Shown piece by piece: positions 53,537 to 62,337 of a DNA stretch of 64,000 bases. The notes beneath the pieces are model-generated. The model did no database searches. It saw only the letters and a list, made by a program, of their open reading frames with translations, and had not been told where the DNA came from. A program made the translations under genes and the position numbers. The stretch comes from Fodinicurvata halophila. Its GTDB lineage: Bacteria > Pseudomonadota > Alphaproteobacteria > Kiloniellales > DSM-21159. The stretch spans positions 62,001-126,000 of the forward strand of contig NZ_JBHSCW010000008.1 of the NCBI RefSeq assembly GCF_042651425.1, given 5' to 3'. How positions within the stretch are numbered: the stretch's first letter is position 1; each line of letters begins with the position of its first letter.

Positions 53537-54172
53537 TCAGAATTCGATACCTGCCTGGGCCTTCACGCCGTCGCGGAAGGGATGCTTCACCATGGTCATC
53601 TCGGTCACCAGGTCGGCGATCTCGATCAGCTCGTCCTTGGCGTTGCGCCCGGTGATCAGCACGTGGGTATCCTTCGGTTTCTCCTCCTGCAGGAAGGTCA
53701 CCACCTCGTCGATGGGCAGGTAGTCATAGCGCAGCACGATGTTGAGCTCGTCCAGCAGGACCATGCGATACTCGGTATCGCGGATCATCTCCTTGGCCTG
53801 CTCCCATGCGGAGCGGGCGGCGGCAATGTCGCGCTGGCGGTCCTGGGTGTCCCAGGTGAAGCCCTGGCCCATGGTCTTGATGGTCACCTGCTCGGGAAAA
53901 TGCTCCAGGATCTGGCGTTCTCCGGTCTCCCACTTGCCCTTCACGAACTGAACGACGCCAACCTTGAAGCCGTTGCCCATGGCCCGCATCACCAAGCCGA
54001 AGGCCGCCGTGGACTTGCCTTTTCCCTTGCCGGTATGGACCATCAACAGACCCTTCTCGATGGTCTTGGTGGCCAGGATTTTCTCCCGCGCCGCCTTCTT
54101 CTTGGCCATCTTCTCGGCGTGGCGGGCGTTGAGTTCCTCTTCGGTCATCCCGTCGGTCTTCATGGGGGTCAA
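53537..54172 (-). CDS. cobO: Cob(I)yrinic acid a,c-diamide adenosyltransferase
   Basis: A 211-residue P-loop enzyme that adds the adenosyl group to the cobalt. The nucleotide motif is MVHTGKGKGKSTAAFGLVMR, with the CobA/CobO features GFTWDTQDRQRD and LDELNIVLRYDYL. Its ATG overlaps the cobN stop by 4 bp, so the genes are translationally coupled. The charged N-terminus (AEKMAKKKAAREKILATK) is usual for CobO. Confidence 0.96.
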   Translation of the reverse strand: MTPMKTDGMTEEELNARHAEKMAKKKAAREKILATKTIEKGLLMVHTGKGKGKSTAAFGLVMRAMGNGFKVGVVQFVKGKWETGERQILEHFPEQVTIKTMGQGFTWDTQDRQRDIAAARSAWEQAKEMIRDTEYRMVLLDELNIVLRYDYLPIDEVVTFLQEEKPKDTHVLITGRNAKDELIEIADLVTEMTMVKHPFRDGVKAQAGIEF

Positions 54173-57100
54173 GCTCCCTTTCCAGCTATCTCGCTCAGCC
54201 GAGCATAGGCCGTATTGGCCCGTGGTTTCCAGAGCCCACGTTCAAGAGCTTCGTTCATGCGCTCCGCCATTTCCCTCAACGCATCCGGATTGTGATTTTC
54301 CAGAAAGTCCAGGACCTCGGCATTGTCCAGGTAGGCCTCGAAAACGGCGTCGAAGTGATGATCGCGCACGGCATGGGTCGTGGCGGCGAAGGCGAAGAGA
54401 TAGTCCACCGTGGCGGCCATCTCGAAGGCACCCTTGTAGCCGTGGCGCATGACCCCCGCGATCCACTTGGGATTGACCACGCGCGCCCGGACAACGCGGC
54501 CGATCTCTTCCTGCAAGGTGCGGATAACCGGCCGCTCGGGGCGCGAATGGTCGTTGTGATAGACCGTGGGCGCCTTGCCCGACAGGGATTCGATGGACAC
54601 CGAAAGCCCGCCCTCGAACTGGTAATAGTCGTCCGAGTCCAGCAGGTCGTGCTCGCGGTTGTCCTGATTGTGCACCACCGCTTCCACGGCCCCCAGGCGT
54701 TCCTCGAACAGCCCGTGTTCGGCTGCACCCTGGGCCCCCTGGCCATAGGCATAGCCGCCCCAGGCGACATAGGCGCGGGCCAGGTCGGCACCACTGTCCC
54801 ATCCCTTCTCGTCGATCAGGGCCTGGAGGCCGGCTCCGTAGGCGCCGGGCTTGGAGCCGAAGACGCGATAGCCCGCCCGCTGCCGCGCCGCGGCCTCGTC
54901 AACGCCCTCGGCCGTCAGCTCTGCTGCGTCGGCCTTCACGCGGGCTGCCAGGGGATTCTTGGCCTCGGGCTCATCCAATTCGGCTACGGCACGGACGGCA
55001 GAATCGAACAGGTCGATCTGGGAGGGGAAGGCATCGCGGAAGAAGCCGGAGATACGCAGGGTCACGTCCACCCGCGGCCGGTCCAGAACCGACAGCGGCA
55101 GGACCTCGAAGCCAGTCACCCGGCGCGAGGCCGTCTCCCAGGTCGGCTGCACGCCCAGCAGGGCCAGCGCCTGGGCGATGTCGTCACCGCCGGTGCGCAT
55201 GTTGGCCGTGCCCCAGGCCGAGAGCGCCAGGGTTTTCGGCCAGCCGCCATGTTCCTGCCGGTGCCGCTCCAGCAGGCGGGTGGCGGATTTCCAGCCCAGC
55301 GTCCAGGCGGCCGGTGTCGGCACCACGCGGCTGTCCACGGAATAGAAGTTGCGCCCCGTGGGCAGGACGTCCGGGCGCCCGCGTGTGGGCGCGCCCGAAG
55401 GCCCGGGCAGGACGAAACGTCCCTCCAGCGCCTGCAGGATGCCGTCGATCTCGGCCGTGCCGCAGGCCTCGACGGCGGGTCGGATGGCCTGTGCCAGGCT
55501 GTCCAGCACGGCCCGGGTCCGCGGCCAGCTCTCCGGCGCCGTCTGCGTACCGGCCACCAACTCGCGCGCAAGCCCTTCCAGGCGTTCCACCGTGTCACCC
55601 GCGGTGCGCCAGCGTCCCTCGCCCTGCAGCACCTCAGGATACGGTCCCTCCCAGGGCGTCGCGAAATCGCAGTCCAGTGGATCGAAGTCGAGTTCCAGAT
55701 CGGCCGTCAACGCGCGCAACAGCGAGGCATCCCCGCCTTCGCCCTTGCCCCGCGGGATCCGCACCAGCGCCACCAGCAGGTCCGTCAACTGGTCGCCACC
55801 GGGCGACTGGCCGAAGATATGCAGCCCGTCGCGGATCTGCATCTCCTTCAGCTCGCAGAGATGGTTGTCCAGCTTGGCCAGGGCCTGGTCCTCGTCGTCG
55901 CTCTCGGAGATGCCACAGTCGCTGTCCAGGCCCAGCCGGCGAGTAACGTCCAGGATATCCTGGCGCAGCACCTTGATGCGGCGTGGATCCACGCCGGCGG
56001 CCTCGTAGTACTCGTCGACCAGCAGTTCCAGGTCCTTCAGCGGCCCGTAGGTCTCGGCCCGGGTCAGCGGCGGCGTCAGGTGGTCGATGATGACCGCTTG
56101 GGCCCGGCGCTTGGCCTGTGTCCCCTCGCCCGGATCGTTCACGATGAAGGGATAGATGTGCGGCATGGGCCCCAGGGCCGCCTCGGGGAAACAGCCCGCG
56201 GACAGTGCCAGCGCCTTGCCCGGCAGCCATTCCAGGTTTCCGTGCTTGCCCATGTGCACTACGGCGTCGGACTCCAGCTGCAGCCAGGCATAGAAGGCCA
56301 GGTAGGCATGGGGCGGCACCAGGTCGGGGTCGTGATAGCTGCGCTCGGGGTCGATGTTGTAACCGCGGGCCGGCTGCAGGCACACCAAGACCTTGCCCAG
56401 CCGGAAGGCCGGCAGGGCGAAGGCCCCGCAGTCCAGCTCGCCGTGCAGGTAGAAGGGATCGGCCTCGGGCGGGCCCCAGCGCTCGATCACGGCCTCCTGC
56501 AGCGCCTGGGGCAGGCTGCCGAAGAAGAACTCGTACTCCGGCCGGGGCAAGGTCTCGCGAATCTCGCGGCCCTCCAGTCCCGCATTGGTCGGTCCTTCCG
56601 CCATATGGGCAACGAGGCGGTCGCCATCGGGCGGCAGGTCGCGGACATCGTAGCCGGCGGCCGCCATGGCCTGCAGCAGGATCACGGTCCCGGCCGGGGT
56701 ATCCAACCCCACGCCGTTGCCCATGCGACCGTCGCGGTTCGGGTAATTGGCAAGCACCAGCGCGATGCGGCGCTCGCCCACGGCTTTGTCCCGCAATTTC
56801 AGCCAGTGCGCCGCCAGCCGGGCCACGAAAGTGATGCGATCGGCCACCGGCTCGTATCGCACCAACGAAGTCTGGGTCGCGGGATCGTAGAGCGACTCCC
56901 CCTTGAAGGAGACGGCCCGCGTCAACAGGCGTCCGTCCACCTCCGGCAAGGCAACGTTCATGGCAATGTCACGCGCTGCCAGGCCCTGGCTGCCCTCTTC
57001 CCAGCTGCCTCGATCCGATCCGGCAAAGACCACCTGGAGGACCGGGGCATCGATGCTGTCGAAAGGCGTCGCGCTGCGCTCTGCCGCAGGGCTGGAGACT

Positions 57101-57906
57101 GCAAAGCCGGTGGCATTCAGGACCACTCCGGCGCCTGCCTCTTCCAACAGCGCCTGCAGCGTACTGGCCGAGACTTCTTCCTTCAGGCTGGCGCAGTAGA
57201 TCGGCAGGGGATTGATCCCTTCCTTGCGCAAGGCCTCGACCAGGGCGTCCACGGGGGCCAGATTTCCTGCCTGCAGCAGCGCTCGATAGAAGACGATGGC
57301 CGCAACCGGCGCCCCCTCGATCCACTCGGCCTTCAGGCGGTCCAGGTCAGGTTGTTCCAGTCCCGGCCAATAGGGTCCGGCCCGCAGCAAGGGCGCCGGC
57401 TCTTTCCAGCTGCGCTCGACCTCCAGCAGGCTGCAGGCGTAGGCCAACAGGTTGCGGGCGTTCTCCGGCCCGCCGTGGATACAGTACTGCCACAGACGCG
57501 TACAGGCCTCTTCCCCGAGCGTACTGCCCTTCATAAGGTCCGGGTCCGGCTTGTCATCCCCGGGCAGCAGCGCCAGCGACACATCCCGTTCGCGTGCCAG
57601 AGCTTCCAGCTGCTCGACGCCATAGGACCAATAGCCGCGCCCACCGAGCACACGTACAACGACCAGCCGCGCCTCTTCCACGACCTGCTCCAGATAGAGA
57701 TCCACCGACATGGGGTGACTGAGCTGCATCAGGTTGGCCAGACGCAGGCTGAGTCCTGGTTCCGCCAGTTCCCCCCACGCCGTGGACAGACTGGCCAGTT
57801 CCGTGTCGGCGGCCGATAGAAAGACGATGTCTCCGGGCGTCTGGCCGAGATCCACAGCCTCACTGCCATCGGAAACCCGGCCGGGCTGTGCCGCCAGAAG
57901 GTGCAT
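54169..57906 (-). CDS. cobN: Aerobic cobaltochelatase subunit CobN
   Basis: A 1245-residue CobN/magnesium-chelatase-H type protein, the large subunit of the ATP-dependent chelatase that inserts cobalt into hydrogenobyrinic acid diamide. Family sequences include LANYPNRDGRMGNGVGLDTP, MGKHGNLEWLPGKALALS, PFIVNDPGEGTQAKRRAQA and the late VVNPKWIAGVMRHGYKGAFE. Length is typical. CobS and CobT, its partners, are not in the window. An open frame on the opposite strand spans almost the whole gene but is a composition artefact. Confidence 0.97.
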   Translation of the reverse strand: MHLLAAQPGRVSDGSEAVDLGQTPGDIVFLSAADTELASLSTAWGELAEPGLSLRLANLMQLSHPMSVDLYLEQVVEEARLVVVRVLGGRGYWSYGVEQLEALARERDVSLALLPGDDKPDPDLMKGSTLGEEACTRLWQYCIHGGPENARNLLAYACSLLEVERSWKEPAPLLRAGPYWPGLEQPDLDRLKAEWIEGAPVAAIVFYRALLQAGNLAPVDALVEALRKEGINPLPIYCASLKEEVSASTLQALLEEAGAGVVLNATGFAVSSPAAERSATPFDSIDAPVLQVVFAGSDRGSWEEGSQGLAARDIAMNVALPEVDGRLLTRAVSFKGESLYDPATQTSLVRYEPVADRITFVARLAAHWLKLRDKAVGERRIALVLANYPNRDGRMGNGVGLDTPAGTVILLQAMAAAGYDVRDLPPDGDRLVAHMAEGPTNAGLEGREIRETLPRPEYEFFFGSLPQALQEAVIERWGPPEADPFYLHGELDCGAFALPAFRLGKVLVCLQPARGYNIDPERSYHDPDLVPPHAYLAFYAWLQLESDAVVHMGKHGNLEWLPGKALALSAGCFPEAALGPMPHIYPFIVNDPGEGTQAKRRAQAVIIDHLTPPLTRAETYGPLKDLELLVDEYYEAAGVDPRRIKVLRQDILDVTRRLGLDSDCGISESDDEDQALAKLDNHLCELKEMQIRDGLHIFGQSPGGDQLTDLLVALVRIPRGKGEGGDASLLRALTADLELDFDPLDCDFATPWEGPYPEVLQGEGRWRTAGDTVERLEGLARELVAGTQTAPESWPRTRAVLDSLAQAIRPAVEACGTAEIDGILQALEGRFVLPGPSGAPTRGRPDVLPTGRNFYSVDSRVVPTPAAWTLGWKSATRLLERHRQEHGGWPKTLALSAWGTANMRTGGDDIAQALALLGVQPTWETASRRVTGFEVLPLSVLDRPRVDVTLRISGFFRDAFPSQIDLFDSAVRAVAELDEPEAKNPLAARVKADAAELTAEGVDEAAARQRAGYRVFGSKPGAYGAGLQALIDEKGWDSGADLARAYVAWGGYAYGQGAQGAAEHGLFEERLGAVEAVVHNQDNREHDLLDSDDYYQFEGGLSVSIESLSGKAPTVYHNDHSRPERPVIRTLQEEIGRVVRARVVNPKWIAGVMRHGYKGAFEMAATVDYLFAFAATTHAVRDHHFDAVFEAYLDNAEVLDFLENHNPDALREMAERMNEALERGLWKPRANTAYARLSEIAGKGA

Positions 57907-57936
57907 GATTGTTGCCTGTCCCTGTCTTGTCGCCGT

Positions 57937-58986
57937 TCAGGCGGCGGCCTGTTCGCGCGCCAGGGCGTTCCGGATGGCGCTCTCGTCCAGTCCCGTCTCG
58001 CCGATAATGACCAGGCGTGTGGTCCGTGGCTCGGCCTCCCGCCAGTCGCGATCGAAGTAATGCTGGAAACGGGGACCGACACCCTGCACCACCAGGCGCA
58101 TCTCCTTGCCGGCAATCGCGGCAAATCCCTTCACCCTCAAGACGCCGAAGCGCGCCGAAAGCGGAGTCACGAGATCGAGCAGGGCCTGCGGGGATTCGCA
58201 TTCCCCCAACTCCACCACGAAAGACTCGAAATCGTCGTGATCATGATCGTCATCGCCATCATGGTGCGAGGGACGGCTGTCCAGGTCGTCCTCGGCGCCA
58301 GCGCCCAGTCCTAGTAGCACGCGCGGGTCCAGATGGCCTTGCGTGGCGGCCACGGCCGGCACGCCCTTGCGCAGATAGCCGTGGGTGGTTTCCAGCACTT
58401 TGCGATAGCCGTCCTCATCCAGCAGGTCGCGCTTGTTGACCACCACCAGGTCGGCACAGCTGAGCTGCTCCTCGAACAGTTCTTCCAGCGGGCTTTCATG
58501 ATCAAGCGCCGGGTCTGCCTGGCGCTGGGCCTGCACAGCGTCAAGCGAACTGGTGAACACTCCGGCCTCTACGGCAGGACCGTCGACCACGGCAACGACC
58601 CCGTCCACCGTCACGCGATTGCGCACGTCCGGCCAACCGAAGGCCTTCACCAGGGGCTTGGGCAAGGCCAGCCCCGAGGTCTCTATGATGATGTGATCGG
58701 GCGGGTCCGGGCGATCGATCAGCTTCTGGATTGTCGGCAGGAAGTCGTCGGCCACCGTGCAGCAGATACAGCCGTTGGCCAGCTCCAGCACGTCATCGTC
58801 GCTGCAGCCTTCGACGCCGCAGCCCTTCAGGATTTCCCCGTCAACGCCAACGTCTCCGAACTCGTTGATGACCAGGGCCAGACGGCGCCCGCCGGCGTTC
58901 TCAAGCAGCGAGCGGATCAGGGTGGTCTTTCCCGCCCCCAGGAAACCCGTGATCACGGTGGCAGGTATCTTCGCGAGATCTTTCAT
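57937..58986 (-). CDS. cobW: CobW family GTPase
   Basis: A 349-residue G3E-family GTPase. Walker A is TGFLGAGKTTLIRSLL; the metal-binding GCICC motif is complete in NGCICCTVADDFLPT; the later VVVNKRDLLDEDGY carries the NKxD guanine-specificity motif. A short His/Asp stretch (HHDGDDDHDHDD) precedes the C-terminal domain. CobW proteins are thought to deliver cobalt to CobN, which is encoded just downstream. Its ATG overlaps the cobP stop by 4 bp. Confidence 0.95.
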   Translation of the reverse strand: MKDLAKIPATVITGFLGAGKTTLIRSLLENAGGRRLALVINEFGDVGVDGEILKGCGVEGCSDDDVLELANGCICCTVADDFLPTIQKLIDRPDPPDHIIIETSGLALPKPLVKAFGWPDVRNRVTVDGVVAVVDGPAVEAGVFTSSLDAVQAQRQADPALDHESPLEELFEEQLSCADLVVVNKRDLLDEDGYRKVLETTHGYLRKGVPAVAATQGHLDPRVLLGLGAGAEDDLDSRPSHHDGDDDHDHDDFESFVVELGECESPQALLDLVTPLSARFGVLRVKGFAAIAGKEMRLVVQGVGPRFQHYFDRDWREAEPRTTRLVIIGETGLDESAIRNALAREQAAA

Positions 58987-59543
58987 CTGTCTGTCCCTTC
59001 CGGGGTTTTGAGAGTGAGCGGTAGGCCGGCTGCCAGGAAGACCACCTGATCGGCGGCGGCAGCCAATTGTTGATTGAGATATCCGGCATGATCGCGGAAG
59101 GACCGCGCCAGCGCATTGTCGGGCACGATGCCGAGACCGACCTCGTTGGAAACCATGACCAGAGGAGCGTCAAGATTCGGTAGCAATGCCAGCAGGCCGC
59201 CGATCTCGCGCATGACGTCGCGATCCTCCAGCATCAGATTGCTGAGCCAGAGCGTGAGACAATCCACCAGGACAGGACGTCCTGCAACATCGGCGGACTG
59301 GAGGACCTCCCCCAGTGCCATCGGGGCCTCGAACGTCGTCCATTGCGCTCCCCGACGCGCGCGATGGGCGGCAATGCGCGCCTCCATTTCCGCGTCGAAA
59401 GCTTGGGCGGTCGCGATATAGGCACAGCTCGTGCCCTCAGCCTCGATCAAGCTCTCTGCATGGCGGCTCTTGCCCGAGCGCGCGCCCCCCAGCACCAATG
59501 TCAGGGGTGGCAACTGCAGAGCTTCCTTCTCGATGGCTGACAT
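58983..59543 (-). CDS. cobP: Adenosylcobinamide kinase / adenosylcobinamide-phosphate guanylyltransferase
   Basis: A 186-residue bifunctional enzyme (CobU/CobP). The P-loop VLGGARSGKSRHAESL is preceded by a short start, and the family motifs YIATAQAFDAEMEARIAAHRA and LVDCLTLWLSNLM, ending in VSNEVGLGIVP, are all present. It is the first gene of the riboswitch-controlled minus-strand operon cobP-cobW-cobN-cobO-cobQ. AGGAG lies about 11 nt before the ATG, at the edge of a hairpin. Confidence 0.95.
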   Translation of the reverse strand: MSAIEKEALQLPPLTLVLGGARSGKSRHAESLIEAEGTSCAYIATAQAFDAEMEARIAAHRARRGAQWTTFEAPMALGEVLQSADVAGRPVLVDCLTLWLSNLMLEDRDVMREIGGLLALLPNLDAPLVMVSNEVGLGIVPDNALARSFRDHAGYLNQQLAAAADQVVFLAAGLPLTLKTPEGTDR

Positions 59544-59556
59544 GCCGCTGGAGTCT

Positions 59557-59578
59557 CCTGTCCCTCAGGCAGGACAGG
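59557..59578 (-). promoter_or_regulatory. Hairpin overlapping the cobP ribosome binding site
   Basis: CCTGTCC and GGACAGG form a 7-bp stem around an 8-nt loop. The arm nearer cobP overlaps three bases of the AGGAG at 59555-59559. It is placed between the cobalamin aptamer and the start codon, as expected for a riboswitch that controls translation. Confidence 0.6.
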
Positions 59579-59656
59579 CGACGCGGTGCAGCTTTGAAGG
59601 AAAGGCTGGAGTCCGGCGCCGCCGGTGCACCCCGCCCGGCGTTCAAATGCAGACTT

Positions 59657-59820
59657 TCGGGCAGGTTTCCTGGCTCACGGGTCATCGTCCGACGCTCCTG
59701 GCCTTCCCGATGCATTCACCAGTGGCCTCTTGTCGTCGCGCCGGACTCGCCGTTTACAGTTGCGGGGGCAGCCACGGCCTTGGCCGGAGTCTTCCGACCG
59801 CACCGCGTTCCCTCTCCCGA
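59657..59820 (-). ncRNA. Cobalamin riboswitch
   Basis: Read on the minus strand, this leader contains the conserved B12 elements in order: GGGAACGCGGTGC at the 5' side, CCCCCGCAACTGTAAACGGC in the core, GCCACTG, GGGAAGGCC, and the B12 box GAGCCAGGAAACCTGCC near 59657-59676. These are hallmarks of the AdoCbl aptamer. It lies about 115 bp before cobP and should reduce expression of cobP-cobW-cobN-cobO-cobQ when cobalamin is plentiful. The outer limits are approximate. Confidence 0.95.
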
Positions 59821-59869
59821 TAATCCTGCCTTAACCTTAGGAAGTCCCCCTCAGGGAAGTCAACGACTC

Positions 59870-60322
59870 TTACTGATAGAATTCGACCTCTGTGCGATTG
59901 GCGAGCTCCAGGATATCGGCACAGTCCTCCCGTTCGCCGGAAGCATCGGCACAGGGCGAAACACCATTGACCAGCATGCGATCGATATCGGCGCACTGCT
60001 GCTCGGAGAAATCGAAGAACTTGACCGTCGAACGTCCCGTCTCCAGGGGAGCTGCCTCGATGGCGATGCGGCGGCTGATCACGCCCTCCGCATCGAACAG
60101 GACCAGATCGAGCCGGAACTGATCGAAGTCGCTGCCGCTGTCATTCTTGAACAGCATATAGGCCCGGCAGGTCTGGTCGACCTGTTCCAGCTTGTTGAGC
60201 TCCAGCGTGACACCTTCTGCCGGCGCCGCCTCTTCCATATCGTCCTGGGCTGCGGCGCTCATGGCCAAGCCCCCCGTTACAAGCCCGGACAACGCCATGG
60301 CCAGCAGTTTGTTTCGCTTCAT
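59870..60322 (-). CDS. Secreted protein of unknown function
   Basis: A 150-residue protein with a Sec signal peptide (KRNKLLAMALSGLVTGGLAM, cleaved after AAA-Q). The mature part starts with an acidic stretch and then beta-strand-rich sequence (CRAYMLFKNDSGSDFDQF) with four cysteines (CRAY, CADID, PCADAS, DCADI) that may form disulfides. I do not recognise the family with certainty. GGGAGGCAG precedes this ATG; the frame is open upstream. It ends just before the leader of the cob operon. Confidence 0.7.
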   Translation of the reverse strand: MKRNKLLAMALSGLVTGGLAMSAAAQDDMEEAAPAEGVTLELNKLEQVDQTCRAYMLFKNDSGSDFDQFRLDLVLFDAEGVISRRIAIEAAPLETGRSTVKFFDFSEQQCADIDRMLVNGVSPCADASGEREDCADILELANRTEVEFYQ

Positions 60323-60404
60323 TCTCTGCCTCCCGCTTGCTGTTGTTTCACTTCTCCAGTGCTCCCCCGGCAGGACACCTCCGGGCATTTGTCAAAAGCA
60401 CCTC

Positions 60405-61175
60405 TCAGGCATGGACCGCCATGCCGATGGGACCCTCCGAGCGCCCTTCCAGCAACTGCCTCAGATGTGACTCCGAAGCTTGGCGAGCTGCCTCGGTCGA
60501 CCCATTCCAAATGATCCGACCGTCATACAGCATGGCCAGATCGTCGTAAAATTCCAAGGCCGAAGACATCTCCGTCATGATACTGAAGACCGTGACCTGA
60601 TGCTCTTGGACAATCCGGCGGATGAGGGAATTGGTATGCCTGGTCATGATCGGGTCCAACCCATCGGTCGGAGCATCGAGGATCAGGATGTCGGGGTTCA
60701 TGGCGAAGGCCCGAGCCAGGGCAACGCGCTTCTGCATGCCGCCTGACAGCTCAGCCGGATAGCGCTCGCCCACCTGGGAGCTCAGGCCGAACAGGCCCAG
60801 TTTTTCGCGCGCCACCTCCCGCGCCTCCTGGCGAGAAACCTCGCCGCGGTTGAGAAGGCGAAAAGCGACATTCTCCCAGACCGGAAGACTGTCGAAGAGC
60901 GCATTCTGCTGGAACACCACGCCGATTCGGTCGTCCAGGCGCTCTCTCTCCGCGCGGGATAAATCATCCAGGGAACGTCCTTCCACCTGGACGTCGCCAC
61001 CGTCGGGCTCCAACAGGCCCAACAGGCACTTGATGAGGACAGACTTCCCTGAAGAAGACGGGCCGACCAGGACGGTACCGCGTTGCGGCGCGATCTCCAG
61101 GTCGATCTGCTTGAGAACCGTCTTCTCTCCAAAGGTCTTGCGCAGGCCGCGCAAGGATACCAGGGACTCAGGCAA
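60405..61175 (-). CDS. MlaF-like ABC ATPase with degenerate catalytic residues
   Basis: A 256-residue ABC ATPase resembling MlaF/Ttg2A, the ATPase of phospholipid-trafficking systems. Walker A GPSSSGKSVLIK, Q-loop VFQQNALFDSLPVWENV and signature LSGGMQKRVALARA are intact. Walker B reads LILDAPTDGLDP, so the catalytic Glu is Ala (codon 60672-60674), and the H-loop His is Thr in SIMTEMSSA (codon 60573-60575). It would bind ATP but hydrolyse it poorly. No MlaE/MlaD gene is adjacent. A TTG at 61175 follows GGGAG and fits the family N-terminus; an ATG at 61256 would add 27 unlikely residues. Confidence 0.8.
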   Translation of the reverse strand: MPESLVSLRGLRKTFGEKTVLKQIDLEIAPQRGTVLVGPSSSGKSVLIKCLLGLLEPDGGDVQVEGRSLDDLSRAERERLDDRIGVVFQQNALFDSLPVWENVAFRLLNRGEVSRQEAREVAREKLGLFGLSSQVGERYPAELSGGMQKRVALARAFAMNPDILILDAPTDGLDPIMTRHTNSLIRRIVQEHQVTVFSIMTEMSSALEFYDDLAMLYDGRIIWNGSTEAARQASESHLRQLLEGRSEGPIGMAVHA

Positions 61176-61611
61176 TCGCTGCTCCCGAAATTCTTGGCAG
61201 TTGAGTTCACACCGCCAGGCACCCACCTGCCTGTCCGGCGCCGAGAGGCCATACAATAGAGCAAACAGCCGGGATTGTAACCTCGTGCGAAGACGAACTC
61301 CGGCGTGTGGGATATCGATCTCACATATGCTTTATGCGCTGCAATATGAATTGCATTTTGCAGCTATTCATGAAAACTCCGGAGCGTGGGCATGAACGGG
61401 CATCGCCGAATACGGGACTGCGTCGGGATGGACCAATAGCCATGCGGGTTTACGAAAAAGGCGGCAAGATGCCGCGCATTCTGGCCCATAGGTTGCATTG
61501 AGGCTGTAGACGCCGCGTGCCACGGGCGCGTAAGATAGTCACGAAAGGCGTCAACGCAGAATGGGGAATGCCGAAGGCCAACCCCGCCTAACAGGAAAGG
61601 CTCACAGGAAG
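61176..61611. other. Intergenic region with TGCA-type repeats
   Basis: This 436-bp region separates the divergent MlaF-like and XRE genes. At 61338-61364 GCTGCAA and TTGCAGC form an inverted repeat with a 13-bp spacer that encloses another TTGCA. The 10-mer ATGCTTTATG at 61327-61336 also occurs next to the phasin palindrome. GCGGC-aagat-GCCGC at 61461-61475 is a small hairpin. Two tiny open frames at 61394 and 61442 have no support as genes. Confidence 0.45.
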
Positions 61612-61965
61612 ATGTACCACAAAACCGACATCCATATTGGCCACCGCCTGCGCGAACGCCGTGTGGCCCTGGGTCTCAGCCAGAGCGAACTGGCCGACAA
61701 GCTTGGCGTCAGCTTTCAGCAGGTGCAGAAGTACGAAAGCGGGGCCAACCGCATCAGCGGCAGCCGCCTCTGGGATATCAGCACGGCCCTGGAAACGCCG
61801 GTGAGTTATTTCTTCGAAGGCTTGGACAGTGAAGGCTTCGGGTCCGACGAGACACCCCTGGACCGTCAGACTCTCGAGCTGGCCCGCGCCGTCGGTTCCA
61901 TAGAAGACGAGAACGTGCGCTCGCAGATCGTCAAACTGGTCAAGGCCTTCGCTAAGGCCGGCTGA
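61612..61965 (+). CDS. XRE family regulator, PraR/PhrR-like
   Basis: A 117-residue helix-turn-helix protein. IGHRLRERRVALGLSQSELA and KLGVSFQQVQKYESGANRIS match the PraR/PhrR group of alphaproteobacterial XRE regulators, which control surface attachment and stress genes in rhizobia; the C-terminal helices (LELARAVGSIEDENVRSQIV) are also typical. It probably regulates its own promoter, where the TGCA repeats lie. The ATG at 61612 has AGGA only 2 nt before it, so the start could be slightly different; the frame is open to 61561. Confidence 0.85.
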   Translation: MYHKTDIHIGHRLRERRVALGLSQSELADKLGVSFQQVQKYESGANRISGSRLWDISTALETPVSYFFEGLDSEGFGSDETPLDRQTLELARAVGSIEDENVRSQIVKLVKAFAKAG

Positions 61966-61985
61966 ATTGTCTGATAGCCCCACCC

Positions 61986-62321
61986 TCACCCGATATAGGC
62001 CCGGGTGATGCGCCGGCGCTCGTCCAGGACCAGGGTCAGGCGGTCTTCGCGGTAATCCATGGTGACCGCCTCACCTTCCTCCACTGCACGCAATTGCAGC
62101 CCGGTCAGAGACGACGTGCAGGCCTCGTCCGGAGTTTTGCCCTCCTGAGCCCCCTCCCGGGATTGAGACCCCTCGTGACGGGCGCTGTGCGCACATCCCG
62201 AGAGCGCCAGACCTCCCAGCACGGCCGAGACACCACCCAATGCACTCCCCAGGAAGCCACGGCGCGAGGGGGCCGCGGCCTCCCCGGAGGCTTCGGTTCC
62301 TGAACTCCTGTCGTTGAGCAT
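61986..62321 (-). CDS. I78-type peptidase inhibitor lipoprotein
   Basis: A 111-residue exported protein. The signal combines a twin-arginine motif (SRRGFLGSALGG) with a lipobox ALSGC at Cys43, so it is likely a Tat-exported lipoprotein. The C-terminal half (AVTMDYREDRLTLVLDERRR, then ITRAYIG) resembles the I78 inhibitor family, whose members end in a conserved cysteine; that cysteine is isoleucine here. The usual central W/Q motif is also shortened. It may be an inhibitor of subtilisin-like or elastase-like proteases or a diverged remnant. Confidence 0.65.
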   Translation of the reverse strand: MLNDRSSGTEASGEAAAPSRRGFLGSALGGVSAVLGGLALSGCAHSARHEGSQSREGAQEGKTPDEACTSSLTGLQLRAVEEGEAVTMDYREDRLTLVLDERRRITRAYIG

Positions 62322-62337
62322 GACCTCCTCCCGATTT

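Noticed and set aside
54292..57819. A 1175-codon open frame antisense to cobN
   Set aside because: It mirrors cobN exactly and has the Gln/Arg/Leu/His-rich composition produced by reading GC-rich codons backwards. CobN is complete and conserved, so the antisense frame is a composition artefact.
61394..61501. Two tiny frames (15 and 19 codons) before the XRE gene
   Set aside because: No ribosome binding site, hydrophobic pattern or coupling supports them.
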